64,000 bases of DNA from Heliocidaris erythrogramma (GCA_025617745.1 CM046867.1:31860705-31924704); one strand, 5' to 3'; positions 42,523 to 54,066 are shown, counted from the first letter of the stretch. Translations and numbers: made by a program. The notes: a model not told the origin generated them from the letters alone.

Positions 42523-43043
42523 GAAATGAGTCTTTTTTTATATATTTAAGAGAAAGTTTATTGCACTTAAACCAGTTCGATACTTTGTTAATTTCATAAT
42601 TCAATGTATTGGTTAAAGAATTAAGGTGAGAACAAAAGATATTTGTGTCGTCGGCAAATAAGACAAAAGAAAGAACGGAGGATGTATTAATAATATCATT
42701 GAAGAAGAAATAGTAGTGGGCCTAAGATGGAACCTTGAGGGACACCGCATTGAACTATTTATTTATTTATTATTCATGTCTTCTTTAAAAACAGGGTAGT
42801 CTCATTCAGTTAAAAAACTGCTTTACAAGAGAGCCCTGTTAAAAAACATTCAAATGCATACATACAAAAAAACATACAATTAAATCAAAATCAATACATA
42901 CATGTACAATGATATAAACAAGAAATACATACGATTATACAATTTATATTAAACACAAAAAAAATTGTAGAATGCGACCGAGAGAGATTGGCAGTAAAGG
43001 TGATGACGATTGCAACCAAGTCAATCAACAATATATATAATAT

Positions 43044-46000
43044 TTATAACATAGCAGAGAACTTAATACAACTTATTTTGAAAGTACGAATTGACGGACT
43101 AAGCTGTACTGAAATGGGAAGTTTATTAAATAAAAAGCTTCCAGTAAAAGAAAAGGAACGCTTTTTGTAATCACTTTTTGGATGAGGTATTGATAGTGTG
43201 TTATTTTCTGAGTATCGCGTACAATAGGTGGTAAAATAGGGAGTGATTAAGCGTTCCAGATACATAGGTACCATGTTGTTCAGGATTTTAAATACAAGTA
43301 AGCAGTATTGGTATTTGATTCTTTGTTCAACGGATTGCCAGTTCAAAGTGGTTGTTAAGTAACACTGAGAGGTAAAAGAATCAACGTTAAGTACTAAGCG
43401 TGCATATCTATTTTGTAATCTTTGGATTTTAGCCAAGTTTGTTTTGGAACAGCTTCCCCATGCAGTACAACAGTAGTCAATATGTGGTAATATCAAAGCA
43501 TAATAAAGATTAATTAAAATCCTCTTAGGTATTAAGTGCTTAACACGACGAATGCAACCTATTGATCGTGATATTTTACCATGAATATGAGCAATGTGAT
43601 CGTTCCATAACAACTGAGAATCAAAAATTAAACCTAAATATTTTATTTTATCTACACATTCTAAATCTGTGTTGTAAAATTTTATCACAGGTTGTTTATT
43701 TTTAATTTTCTTTTTTGGGCCAAAAAGCATCACATGGGTTTTACTTGGGTGTAAATACATGTCATTATTTTCCAACCAATTTATGATTAATTTAAAATCT
43801 TCCTGGAGATTTTTCTGAACTTGCAAAACGTCAACCCCATGACTGAAAACGGCAGTATCATCAGCATAAAGTGAGATTTTAGTATTGGGATGAAATTGTA
43901 AATTACATACATCATTTATAAACAGACAAAATAACAAGGGACCCAATATAGATCCCTGGGGGACCCCAGATTTGATAATTACGAGATCGCTAGTGCATTG
44001 GTTAATAGAAACACACTGTTTTCTGCCAATTAAATAATTAATGAACCAACTATGTTCATTGTTTCTTATACCATAATATAATAATTTTTTAAGTATCCTG
44101 TCATGTGAAATAACATCAAAAGCTTTTTTTAAGTCCAGAAATATACTACCTGTAATTTGTTTGGTATTCATATTATCTAACAAGTAATCAACAATATCCG
44201 TTACACAAGTTGCAGTAGAGTGCGATGGTCTAAAACCCGACTGTTGATAAGAAAGCATTCTATTTTGGTTGATATATGTATATAATTGCTTATGTACTGC
44301 TTTTTCTAGTATCTTAGATAGGACGGGGAGTACCGATATTGGTCGGAAGTTATTTACTTCGTAGCTACCCCCTTTATGGATAGGTGTTATTCTAGCTATC
44401 TTGAAATCCATCGGAATATGTGAGGTTTTGAGTGAGCAATTAAAGAGGTATGTGATAGGTTCTGAGATAAATTCAGCTGCAAGTTTTAACAGTTTAGGAT
44501 GTAGTCCATCGATTCCGGCTGCTTTCTTGCAGTCAATACAAAGTATTTCGTTTTTAACAAACTCGACAGTTATTTCATTAAATCTAAATTCTTTGTTTGA
44601 CTTAAACAGTGTATTCATAGAGTTAACATCGGAATTATGATTGATATTACGAATCGGGGTACTGTCCCTTAGACGTTCACTTACATTCTGGAAAACTTCA
44701 TTAAGTGTATTTACAATATTTGTATTGTCTGTAATTACATCACCATTTATAACCAGTTTGTAATCAGTGTCGATACGTTTATTTGGAATGAGGTTTTTTA
44801 AAATTTTCCAGTTTTTATTAACATCATTTCCACACTGTAAAAATTCATTTTTAAAATATTCTTTCTTAAGCCTTTTGTTCAGATTATTTGCTTTATTCCT
44901 ATAACATTTAAACTTGTCCCAGTCCAAAATCGATCTAGATGACTTGAATTTCTTTTTATAAAAATCACGTTCACGGGCCACTATGATGTATTCCTCTGTG
45001 ATCCATGGAACTCCGTTAGATTTTCTTCTTACGGATATAAATGGTGCATGTTTATCACTAACAGATGAAAATTTTGATTTAAGACAATCCCACATGCATT
45101 GTACATTGCAATCATTTGAATAAAATTCACTCCAATCAAGTTGACTTAAATCTTGTTTAAATTTCACCTCATCGAATGTACGGAAAGATCTAATCTTACT
45201 AATCTTAGGTAAAGAGGACTGACATTTACATTTTATCACTGTAAATACCAATGAATGATCACTGAAGCCGATACATTGTACACCGGACTGAACCGTAGAT
45301 ATTGCACGAGAGGTAAGTATTAAGTCTATCAATGAACTGCTATATGGTGTAATTCTAGTTGGCTCTTTAATAAGCTGCTCCATCTGTGTATAGGAACATA
45401 ATTCATTAATCTTCTTTGACAGGATATTTTTTGTGATCATGTTGCAATTAAAATCCCCAAGAATTATGATATTATTAGAAATAGACATCACTCTATCAAT
45501 CGCTTCTTCAAGACAATTAAAAAATGATGTACTTGAATTAGGCTTTCGATAGACTGTACCTATAAACAAAGAGCTACTGTTGACTCGTTTAATTTCGAGC
45601 CACAGCAACTCTAGGTCTGTAACTTCTAGGTCATTTCTTCTTACATAAGTATATTTATCTCTAACATAGCATCCAACGCCACCTCCACCACAGCCCTGTC
45701 TATCTAATCTTTCAAATCTGTAGCCAGGTATGGTGATCATGAAATTTGATATATCATTGTTTAACCATGTTTCAGAAGTACTCAGTATATCATATGAGTT
45801 ATTTGAAAGAAATTCTTGCAAATCTATAATTTTATTTTTCAGACTTCTTATATTTAAATGGGCAATCTTAATTCCGTTTCCTCCTGGAAATTCCGAGAAA
45901 ATACTTTTAGTTTTAATTAATTCATTTTGGACTAAAGTTACCTGGGAATTAATAAATTGGTTACCGTGCAAAACATCAACATCAAATAATTTTACATCAT

Positions 46001-46181
46001 GGAAAGGTAATTCTTTACACAAGCATGCATTACAAACCCAGTCAGCATCAGAATGGAAAAAATCTAAATTAAGAGATGAACAAGAAAAATGCGTCCATCG
46101 TCTACACTTAACACATAAAACAGCATTGTGATTATTTGTTACTGATTTAGAGCAATTTATACAAGGATAAAATTTACCCAT
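43044..46181 (-). CDS. LINE ORF2: PHD finger, endonuclease, reverse transcriptase
   Basis: The 1045-residue polyprotein begins with a PHD-type zinc finger (C7, C10, C23, C26, H31, C34, C50, C53, exactly C4HC3). An APE-like endonuclease follows at about 104-330 (HLNIRSL, SETWL, GDFNCNM, SDHSLVF). The reverse transcriptase covers about 600-880 (RPISVLPVLSKILEK, QSGFRPSHST, LDLKKAFDVISHD, GVPQGSILGPLLF, YADDTAVF with both aspartates near 770, KYLGLIFD), then the C-terminal part with FNKLPISVQ. It acts in target-primed reverse transcription. It starts 51 bp after ORF1. No inactivating change is visible. It is an autonomous retrotransposon gene, not a host gene. Confidence 0.93.
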   Translation of the reverse strand: MGKFYPCINCSKSVTNNHNAVLCVKCRRWTHFSCSSLNLDFFHSDADWVCNACLCKELPFHDVKLFDVDVLHGNQFINSQVTLVQNELIKTKSIFSEFPGGNGIKIAHLNIRSLKNKIIDLQEFLSNNSYDILSTSETWLNNDISNFMITIPGYRFERLDRQGCGGGGVGCYVRDKYTYVRRNDLEVTDLELLWLEIKRVNSSSLFIGTVYRKPNSSTSFFNCLEEAIDRVMSISNNIIILGDFNCNMITKNILSKKINELCSYTQMEQLIKEPTRITPYSSSLIDLILTSRAISTVQSGVQCIGFSDHSLVFTVIKCKCQSSLPKISKIRSFRTFDEVKFKQDLSQLDWSEFYSNDCNVQCMWDCLKSKFSSVSDKHAPFISVRRKSNGVPWITEEYIIVARERDFYKKKFKSSRSILDWDKFKCYRNKANNLNKRLKKEYFKNEFLQCGNDVNKNWKILKNLIPNKRIDTDYKLVINGDVITDNTNIVNTLNEVFQNVSERLRDSTPIRNINHNSDVNSMNTLFKSNKEFRFNEITVEFVKNEILCIDCKKAAGIDGLHPKLLKLAAEFISEPITYLFNCSLKTSHIPMDFKIARITPIHKGGSYEVNNFRPISVLPVLSKILEKAVHKQLYTYINQNRMLSYQQSGFRPSHSTATCVTDIVDYLLDNMNTKQITGSIFLDLKKAFDVISHDRILKKLLYYGIRNNEHSWFINYLIGRKQCVSINQCTSDLVIIKSGVPQGSILGPLLFCLFINDVCNLQFHPNTKISLYADDTAVFSHGVDVLQVQKNLQEDFKLIINWLENNDMYLHPSKTHVMLFGPKKKIKNKQPVIKFYNTDLECVDKIKYLGLIFDSQLLWNDHIAHIHGKISRSIGCIRRVKHLIPKRILINLYYALILPHIDYCCTAWGSCSKTNLAKIQRLQNRYARLVLNVDSFTSQCYLTTTLNWQSVEQRIKYQYCLLVFKILNNMVPMYLERLITPYFTTYCTRYSENNTLSIPHPKSDYKKRSFSFTGSFLFNKLPISVQLSPSIRTFKISCIKFSAML

Positions 46182-46232
46182 TGGGTGTGCCTTAAAAAGT
46201 CATTAATGATCAAAATTCATAATATACAATAT

Positions 46233-47141
46233 TCAATAATAGGCATCTAGTTTTTCAAGATCATTTTCTCTTACAATACGCACTTTCTTTCCGTCTTTGG
46301 TTAGGGCAGTGATCTTGCCATCGGTCGTCCAAGTTTTGGATACATTGTCATGTGTCCTTGCCTTAAAGAAAAGGTAAGATCTGTGCGCTGTCAAGTCCTC
46401 GTGTATGTATATTTTGGAGCCTCGAAGTTTCAAGCGGCCTCGATATACACTGTCCCTTACATTGTATCTACTGAATTTGACGATGATCACCTCTGGATTA
46501 TCATTCAAGGCAGGCTCAAGCATCTCTGAAGTTTCATCGCTCGCAGCAGTAGCTCTCCTTGGCATTTTGTGTAAGCGATCAATGTCAGTTGGCACAATAG
46601 TCATGTCCATCTTCTCATTCACGAGGTTGATGATGGCCTGCTCAGTTGTCTCGTTAGGCGCTACCTTCACTCCGTGGAATCTCAGACAGCTCCTCCTACT
46701 ATACTGTTCCTGTTCCTCAATGTTAGCTTCGATCTTTTTTATATTTAGTTGCAATTTCTTCATTTTTTTGTCAATAGATTGTAATTCCCATGCTTTATTT
46801 TCAAGCTCAATTTGGAGTCCGGCGTGTAGTTCCTTTGCAACTTTGTCATACACAGCGTTGTATACCGCTTCAACAATCACTTTGACGACCTGGGGTGACC
46901 TCAGAGCATTCAATATCTCGTCACTGATTACCTCTTTTATCTCGGAGGGAGAATTTACATTTGAATGGGCTTCTTCCCGACTTGACACAGTCCAGTGATC
47001 AGCGTCTTCAGTGGCCTCCTCATCCGAGTTTGCTTGCGGGACACTCTCGGGTGGGTCACTTCCAAGTACCTCGATCATAGCTTCTTCATTCTGTTTCAGT
47101 TTTAGCCGTTTTCCTTTCCTCGTTTTCTTCGCGTTGGACAT
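46233..47141 (-). CDS. LINE ORF1: RNA-binding chaperone-like protein
   Basis: The 302-residue protein has a basic N-terminus (KKTRKGKRLKLK), an acidic stretch about 25-60, a coiled coil about 105-150 (LENKAWELQSIDKKMKKLQL), then an RRM-like fold announced by EQYSRRSCLRFHGV (about 147-160) and a C-terminal domain with KIYIHEDLTAHRSYLFFKAR. This is the L1-type ORF1 architecture also used by many CR1-group LINEs. It binds the element RNA. The start is the ATG before the basic stretch. It is upstream of ORF2 in the same orientation. Confidence 0.88.
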   Translation of the reverse strand: MSNAKKTRKGKRLKLKQNEEAMIEVLGSDPPESVPQANSDEEATEDADHWTVSSREEAHSNVNSPSEIKEVISDEILNALRSPQVVKVIVEAVYNAVYDKVAKELHAGLQIELENKAWELQSIDKKMKKLQLNIKKIEANIEEQEQYSRRSCLRFHGVKVAPNETTEQAIINLVNEKMDMTIVPTDIDRLHKMPRRATAASDETSEMLEPALNDNPEVIIVKFSRYNVRDSVYRGRLKLRGSKIYIHEDLTAHRSYLFFKARTHDNVSKTWTTDGKITALTKDGKKVRIVRENDLEKLDAYY

Positions 47142-47921
47142 GATTAAAATGAAGTAAAATTACCTCGCTCCAAAAGAATAATGTTCCGGGGGTGTTGGTG
47201 AGTTCAATATATAGGGGTTAATGGTGATTTACATCACAAACACGATCCAAAAACCTTCGAAAAACATACCTGAGGCAATTCCAGTAGCCGTATCGCTACT
47301 ATAATATATGTATGTGTGAAAAGGGGATCAGAATCATATCAATTGAATGTAACATATTGTCTTCTGTTTGATAAATAATCTTTAAACCATAAGAGTGGTT
47401 GACCTCGAATTCCATATTGACTGAGTTTGGAAAATAGGATAGCGTGACTGAACGTATCGAATGTTTTACTTAAGTCACATAATATACCAACAACATGTTC
47501 TTTGTTAGCTATGGCACTTGAAATTTTGTCGTAAATTTTGAATTAATGCTAGGTCAGTTGAGTAATTTTTCCTGAAACCATATTGATTTGAATTGAGTAT
47601 ATTGTGTTTATTGATAAATGTATGTAACCTATTATAAACGATGTTTTAAAGACTTTTGATATACGTGGAAGTAAGGAAATGGAACGATAATTATTTATTT
47701 CGTGCGGATCATCTTTTTGAAAATTGGGTTGACTTTAGCTATTTTGAATAGATCAGGGAAAACACCTTGTGATAACGAGTGATTAAATATGTGAGTTAAA
47801 GGCTTCGCAAGTGGGTGGATTATTTCTTTTAGAAGAGACATACTTATTTTATCGAAACCATGAGATTTTGAGCTGTTAAGAGATTGGGTAATATTAACAA
47901 TTTCGCTGGGATTTGTTGGGT

Positions 47922-48314
47922 TTAAAAAGAGAGACTCACGATTTTGTTCGGAAAGATCTGTAAAGTGAGCGTTAGGGCTATAAATTTTGCTGGCGAGTTC
48001 AGGTCCGATATTCGTGAAAAATGAATTAAATGAATTTGCAAAATACTAGGATCATATATGTAAATACCATTTAGTGTGATATTATCCATGGGTGGGGGAT
48101 CTGTCTTTTCTCCCATAACCTCTTTAATGATTTTCCAAGTTGCATTAGTGTTTGAACTGGCCTTTTTAATTCTATTAGAAAAATGTAATTTACGGCATGT
48201 TCGGATTAATTTTGTTAATTTATTGCGATAAGTTTTATATATCTTTAGGTTGGTGTCAGTTGGATTGCGTAAATGTAATTTATAGAGGCGGTTGCCTGTT
48301 TGTATTGACTTCAA
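47922..48314 (-). pseudogene. LINE EN-RT linker fragment (older LINE, upstream half)
   Basis: Codons read YKTYRNKLTKLIRTCRKLHF, NATWKIIKEVMGEK and ITLNGIYIYDPS, the usual linker between endonuclease and reverse transcriptase in CR1-group LINEs. The next motif, with KPISL-type text, continues downstream with frameshifts. It belongs to the split outer element. Confidence 0.7.
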
Positions 48315-48597
48315 TAAACCTTTCGTTATCCAAGGATTCCTGGGTTTACTTCGCTTTTTTAATTTTGCCTAGAGGGATATTCTTTTCATAATAATATTTA
48401 ATTTGTTATTAAAAAGTTTGTATGCGATATTGTCATCATTTACATTGTAGACATCTGCCCATCCCTCTTAAAGTAAATCCTGTTTAAACAATTCTATATT
48501 ACGTTTGGATTCTTTGCGATATAAAAGTTCATCAAATGATTTAGGGCAACATAGTTTGCATTCACAAGTTAAAAATATGGGTAGGTGATCGGAAACT

Positions 48598-48798
48598 TCA
48601 GACCACAATATCCCCCGATGGTTTTGTTATTATATACGTTGGAAAAATATTGTCAATCTGAGTTGAAGAATGTGAATTTATTCTGGTGGGTTTATTAATA
48701 ATCGAAATGAAGCCATATGAATACATTAACTGCATAAAATTGGTTGAATTACTGTTATCAGATGAGGGGAGGAAGTTGATGTTAAAGTCACCAAGCAT
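48598..48798 (-). pseudogene. LINE endonuclease fragment
   Basis: MLGDFNINF (catalytic Asp and Asn of the APE-like endonuclease) and IINKPTRINSHSSTQIDNIF are visible. Upstream text in another frame (about 49220-48830) supplies SETWL and LIYRPSDSNFELF. Stops separate the pieces. Confidence 0.72.
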
Positions 48799-49309
48799 AA
48801 AAATATGTTTGTTTTCATCGCCTATTTATTTTATAAAGATATAATTCCATTTCATCACGGAATAATTCAAAATTAGAGTCAGAGGGTCTATAAATTAAAC
48901 CTATAATGACATTCTTGAGATTTGAGTTGTCAATTTCAATAAATAATTATTCTGCTTGTGTTAGTTTAACATCGGAACAGCTACTAAGTTTGAGTTTTAA
49001 GTTTTGAGCAGTATAAAACGCAACACCGCCCCCTCTTTTTCTTTGCGGTCTGCCCTAATCAACTTATAATTAGGCAAATTTAACATATCTGGAGAATTCT
49101 GATGTAACCATGTTTCACTTATTCCAATGACGGAAAATGCAAAGTTATTTAAGGGGTGTAAAAGGTTGTCAAAATATTCGAAATTTCTGTGCAGACATCT
49201 GGAGTTTATATGTAAAAGTGAAATATTATTTTGGATTATGAGAAAATGTATCGTTAAATATTATTCTAGGGGATGTAATATTTGCTATCGTGTATATCGT
49301 TAAGAAGAA

Positions 49310-49600
49310 TATCCTGTTTGTTACAAACATATTTGTTACAAACAGTATGTTTTTATGTATAAGTGCATTTACAAATACCTCCCCAAAGAGTTTTGTAATC
49401 TGTTTGATATTGTGATTTTCATAATTATCCAACAAGATCTGTGAGCTGTGAGAGACATCCATGTTCATAGTCATAGAAAAGTTGTGTTTCAATAAAATAT
49501 TTGTTTTTCTGGTCCCAGACTCTGGAACAACTTAAATGACTCCATTAAAACATGCCCTTCACTCTAAAAAATGTCTAGTCATCTTTTAACTAGATCGCCT
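49310..49600 (+). mobile_element. CR1-like LINE C-terminal fragment, plus strand
   Basis: FSGPRLWNNLNDSIKTCPS is readable at about 49510-49565, a typical C-terminal motif. It matches the minus strand of 29945-30165. It is placed head-on against the older minus-strand LINE. Confidence 0.65.
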
Positions 49601-49629
49601 GGTCACATTTTCTTAATCAGATTCTTACA

Positions 49630-50304
49630 GAAGCGTTAAAGTGCCATTCGACTTGACGACTATATCTCGACAAGTCGACTTAATATCCATATTTGGTCGA
49701 CATGTAAAGATATTTATCTAACCATGTCGACATATTAACTTTTATAAGTCGACATGGCGAAATAAATTATCTTGCCAAGTCGACATCACAAAAATCATGT
49801 CGCCATGGCGACATAAATTATCTAACCAAGTCGACTTAAAAAACATTATCTCGCCATGACGACATGTATTTTTTGGAAGTCGACTTGGCAAGTTAATCTA
49901 TGTCTCCATGACGACATATTTTTGGGGAAGTCGACTTGTCAAGATAATTTATGTCGCCATGACGACATGTATTTTTAAGAAGTCGACTTGGTAAGATATT
50001 TATGTCGCCATGACGACATATAATTTTGGGGATGTCGACTTGGCAAGATTATATATATTTCGCCATGACGACATATTTTTGGGGTATGTCGACTTGGCAT
50101 GATAATTCACGTCACCATGATGACATAGTTTTTTTGTTAAGTCGACTTGGCATAATTCATGTGGCCATGTCGACTTATAAAAGTTAATAAGTCGACATGG
50201 TTAGATAAATATCTTTACATGTCGACCAAATATGGATATTAAGTCGACTTGTCGAGATAAAATATCTCGACAAGTCGTCAAGTCGAATGGCACTTTAACG
50301 CTTC
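49630..50304. mobile_element. 675-bp palindromic element built of GTCGAC units
   Basis: The inverted ends GAAGCGTTAAAGTGCCATTC run on into gacttgacgac. The arms share tccatatttggtcgacatgt and taaagatatttatctaacca. The centre holds about six units of some 50 bp with AAGTCGACTTGGCAAGATAA and GTCGCCATGACGAC. Nearly the whole element can fold on itself. No coding sequence. TSD not clear. Confidence 0.82.
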
Positions 50305-50889
50305 GGAACCGTAGATTCTCGTAATTTTTGACTAGGATTCTGTTCATTTTGACTGGGATTCTACTCCTTTCAAACTCAAAGCTTGGTAGTTTTAACTAGA
50401 AATAATCTAGCTAAAGCTTCTTTGATATGTGATTGGTCAAGCTCCGATAATAGGGAACGCGCATCCGCGGACCAGATGTGTCAAAATATGGAGTTGGGGG
50501 GGGGGGGGGGAGGTCGGATCGAGTGGCCATTCATCTTAAAGGGAGCGACAAGTCGCGATCTATGGGCGCTTTTACGGTTGGCTGCTCCTTTCTCTGGATC
50601 AAAGTTCAAAGCAACTTCAATTTATCGTGCGCAGCTAATAAAAGTTCGCACATTGACCCAAATTTGAGTAAACAAGATCGGGCGTTCTTTATTCCAGTAT
50701 TTGAATCTCATTGGTCGGTTGCGTATGGAGGGATTCGAATTAACAATCGCGCGAGGAATCCGGCAATAACATTCCTTCGGTAGCGCACGATTGGACCTGA
50801 TTGTATCCGAATTTCCCCGAGTCAGGCCAACTGGTCAGGCCCATGGATTACGACTTGCCACTCCCTTTAAGCTATTATCTGTATCATAA
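50305..50889. other. intergenic DNA with a MITE
   Basis: It contains a G run at 50497-50510 and a possible MITE at 50534-50871 with inverted ends CTTAAAGGGAGCGACAAGTC and cttaaagggagtggcaagtc. The open frames through it have no domain features. Confidence 0.5.
50534..50871. mobile_element. 338-bp MITE, CTTAAAGGGAG termini
   Basis: The inverted ends of about 21 bp agree except at two or three positions. The interior is not repetitive and the TSD is unclear. Confidence 0.6.
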
Positions 50890-51053
50890 ATTTTCCAGTA
50901 AGCGATCGAAGCGAGGGAGCTAAACTCGAGGGACTTTTCTTCAATGCTGACAGCCATTGGTAGAGCCAGTTTTAGAGTTTCAATGTTATTTTGTTTCACC
51001 ACGCTAACCAAACAGGAGTTCATGTCACTTGCCTAAATATTGAGGAGAGGGGG

Positions 51054-52412
51054 TGTAGAGCCCACAAATTTAAGAATAGCCACAAATGTCAGAATAGCCA
51101 CAAATGTCACAATAGCCACAAATGTAAAAACATTGCACCCGCGAATGTCAAAATAACCACAATTGTCATAACATGCCAACCACAAGTGTAAGTGTAGCTG
51201 TTATGATGAAGTGTATCGCAAAAAGTCGTAGACCATAAATCTATAAAAGTTGTTTCAAGTAAAAAGAAAATTAATGATGATGAGCAAACTGGAAAATGTT
51301 ATCATATTTTACATCATAAGTATGGTATTCGACTGACAAAGAGCACCACTCGAAAATAAGAAGATTTCTGTTTTAAAAAAAAACTCTAAAAAAATAAATG
51401 TCTTAGGATGGATCAGATCTCATTTATACGAACATAGTTTACGACGTTTTGTGCATGACGTTGAGGGGTAAAGTATGATAGAGAGCATTCTATAAAACTT
51501 AATACTCCATATAAATAAAAGAGTCTCATATCAGTCGTGAGAGCATACACGTTCGAGGCGGGGAAGGACCACCGCACGAACCCCCCCCCCCCCCCCCCCC
51601 CCCCGTAGACTCCACAAATTCAAACATCTACCACAAATGTAATAACCACGAGTGTAAACCCACACCACAGTCACAGTCACAAAAATTGTCAGTAAAGAAA
51701 ATGACGAACAATGCGGGCGAGTTTGAGGAACACGTGCGTCATTTTTGTAACGCACAAATGATGATTGTGGCACAAAACTGATGCACATGTCACATGACCT
51801 ACCACCAAGAAGAAATCTTTCACAAATCTTATTTTTTTAATGTACAAAATTGCTCTCAAGTACACGGAGGAGTGATACAATTAAATGCAATATTCAAATT
51901 TGACGTTATCCTTTACACCCCCCCCCCCCCCCCCCCCCCCGCCGCTGTAAACGAAAAGGGAAACCACCAGTAAACCACTAATTTAATAAATTTTTACATT
52001 TGAAGTTGACATGTTTTTACATTTGTGGTAAAGGGTCCTAAGTTATTTTAGGGATTTTAATGTTTAGGAAACTTCACACACACGCACACACACACACACC
52101 CATCTCATAATAACTGATCTTACATAGGTGCATTATGCAAACAATACATTTTTACATTTGCGGTTGACATGTTATGACTTTTGAGGTAAAGATGGAAATT
52201 TTTACATTTGTGGGCGGAATGTTTTGACATTATTTTGTGGTTAAACAGATTTTTACTTATGTGGGTAAATCTTTTTTACGTTTGTGGATATTTTTACACC
52301 TATGGTTGACATGTTTTTAGGTTGAGGTTGAGGTTATTTTGACATTTGCGGGTGCGATGTTTTTACACTCGTGGTTATTACATTTGTGGTAAATGTTTAA
52401 ATTTGTGGGCTC
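51054..52412. mobile_element. ACAAATG-array TIR element, nested copy
   Basis: It begins TGTAGAGCCCACAAAT and ends with the inverted form ATTTGTGGGCTC. Both ends carry arrays of CCACAAATGTAAAAAT-like words (51061-51190; 51960-52412). The interior includes a minus-strand fragment of the dispersed repeat block (51190-51590), another short array (51600-51660), a (CA)n stretch at 52078-52100 and long C runs (51580-51604, 51919-51941). It splits the repeat block at a G run. Confidence 0.7.
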
Positions 52413-53179
52413 GGGGGGGGGGGGGGGGGGTCGGGCAGTGGTCTTTCCCCGCCTCGAACGTGTGTGCTCCCACGACTGCTATGTGACTCTTTTATTTCTT
52501 TGGAGTATTCTAAAGTTTATAGAATGCTCTTTATCATACTTTACCCCTAAACGTAATGCACGAAACGTCGTAAACTATGTTCGTATAAATGAGATCTGAT
52601 CCATCCTAAGACATTAAATTTCATTGTTTAGAGAGCTGTTTTCTAAGAGAAACCTTATTTTCGAGTGGTGCCCTTTGTCAGTGGGGTACCATACTTATGA
52701 TGTAAAATATGATAACACTTTCCACAATCTGCTCATCGTCATTATTTATGTACATGAACGTACCAAAGAAAAGTGAAACAACTTTGATAGACTTATAATC
52801 TACCCTTTTGTTTTTTACGATACACTTAATCATAACAGCTAAAGTAAAGACACTGAAAGACAAGGGTGGGCGGACTCGAAACAATTTTCACTTTGTTATT
52901 CCTTGATCATTATGATTGTCATCAATTCTTTGATTCCTTTTTATTGAAGTGACAAAGGTGAACATATCACCCTGAGGTCCCTACCGTGGTAAAATTTGAA
53001 GATATTGTTTGTTACCAACACAGGGGCCGCAGAACTTTTTGAAAGTGGGGGGGGGGGGGGGGGGGCTGATTTGGTTTCACTCATTAATGACTCCACATAA
53101 TTATTTACTCGTTCCGAAAAAAAAAATACGTCGTATAATATAGTCAGTAGCGCATGATTTTATTGAAGATTTCTTTTTC

Positions 53180-53440
53180 TTTATCTATTTCTTTTCTTTT
53201 TTTTTTTTCTTTTAGATTTGTTTGTGTATATGGTATAATTGTTGTATAATATCATGTATACAAAAATATGTATTGTTAAGGCGACCCCAAAACAAGCCAC
53301 GTGCTTCCTTGGACCCTCGCCTCCCTCCACCATGTTTTTTGTGTGAATGTACATTTCATTTTGTATTTATTTGATTATGAGAAGAAAAATAAATGGTTTT
53401 TAATCCGAATTTCAATCTTAATCTGAAGCATACTGAATGT
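53180..53440 (+). mobile_element. CR1-like LINE 3' tail
   Basis: It ends aaaaataaatggtttttaat followed by ccgaatttcaatcttaatct, a decayed (GAATCT/TAATCT) tail, and shares the ggaccctcgcctccctccac segment with the minus strand of 29740-29770. Confidence 0.65.
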
Positions 53441-53998
53441 TCCTTGAAAAGAAACTAATTTGGTTTATTTGGGGTGAAAAAGTAAACATGATAATGCTTT
53501 TCAGTTTCATTTGTGAATGTTTTTTTTGGGTTAATTTATAAACATATAAACTTCAGTCTTCAGGAGTATGTTTCTGTTCTATTATCTACGTCTAAGTGAG
53601 TTATGAGAGTTGGCAAGATATCATACAAATGTAACTTAAACACTTTTGATTGCAGGTTGTCAGATCTACATTTGTCATAAATATTTCACACGGAATAAAT
53701 ATTATATGTATGAACAATGATGACAAAACAAAGTCTGTAACAGTCCACGGCAACCTAAACGCCTCCCTCTCCTCAACGACGACCAATAATATATTGTTAT
53801 TTTCAATTATAGCTGATATTTTCACTTTCGATCTCAATTTGTATCAGTAATATTAAACCGTTTAAAAGAGGCAATCGCGAAAAGAACGTGTCATTTATGT
53901 TGGCTGATACCTGCTATTATACACGGAGATCCATTGAAGTTCTGCCGATTTTACTCTCTATTTACAGACGACATAGGTAGGTTACATGTAAGTTGTTG

Positions 53999-54066
53999 CA
54001 CTGTAAAAAATAACTGTAGATTAACAGGTTTTTTGACTTGTAAAATTACAGTTATTTTTTACAGTG
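53999..54066. mobile_element. 68-bp palindromic MITE, CACTGTAAAAAATAACTGTA
   Basis: The ends are 20-bp inverted repeats. TG occurs on each side (53997-53998, 54067-54068). Copies of the repeat at about 29142-29152 and 3393-3410 lack it and keep a single gttgttggtt, which proves the insertion. Confidence 0.82.

Larger units (their letters stand above)
42751..47310 (-). mobile_element. CR1-like LINE, both ORFs intact
   Basis: Minus-strand element of about 4.56 kb: 5'UTR (about 47310-47142), ORF1, 51-bp gap, ORF2, 3'UTR (43043-42770), and an AAATA-type tail (42751-42768). Both ORFs are full length, so it is young and perhaps active. It lies inside an older LINE. No clear TSD could be read at the junction, which is common for this group. 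Confidence 0.85.
41561..49235 (-). mobile_element. older CR1-group LINE, split by a younger LINE
   Basis: Minus-strand order: endonuclease (about 49220-48600: ISLLHINSR, IGISETWL, GDFNINF, NKPTRIN), linker and RT start (48314-47330, WFKDYLSNRRQYV), then 4.5 kb of foreign LINE, then QCGVPQGSIL at about 42740-42720, RT end (42522-42094) and C-terminal region (42066-41746). Several stops and frameshifts are present. The two halves join in RT text, which fixes the insertion point between about 42750 and 47310. Confidence 0.8.

Noticed and set aside
45730-46998. Plus-strand frames opposite the LINE ORFs
   Set aside because: They are shadows of ORF1 and ORF2 on the other strand, whose domain content is unambiguous.
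50383-50783. Two overlapping frames of about 95-100 codons
   Set aside because: They cross a G run and a MITE and show no domain, splice support or conserved motif.
51580-51941. Long C runs as regulatory quadruplex elements
   Set aside because: Such runs occur throughout this window at repeat borders and their exact length is unreliable. No gene promoter is near.
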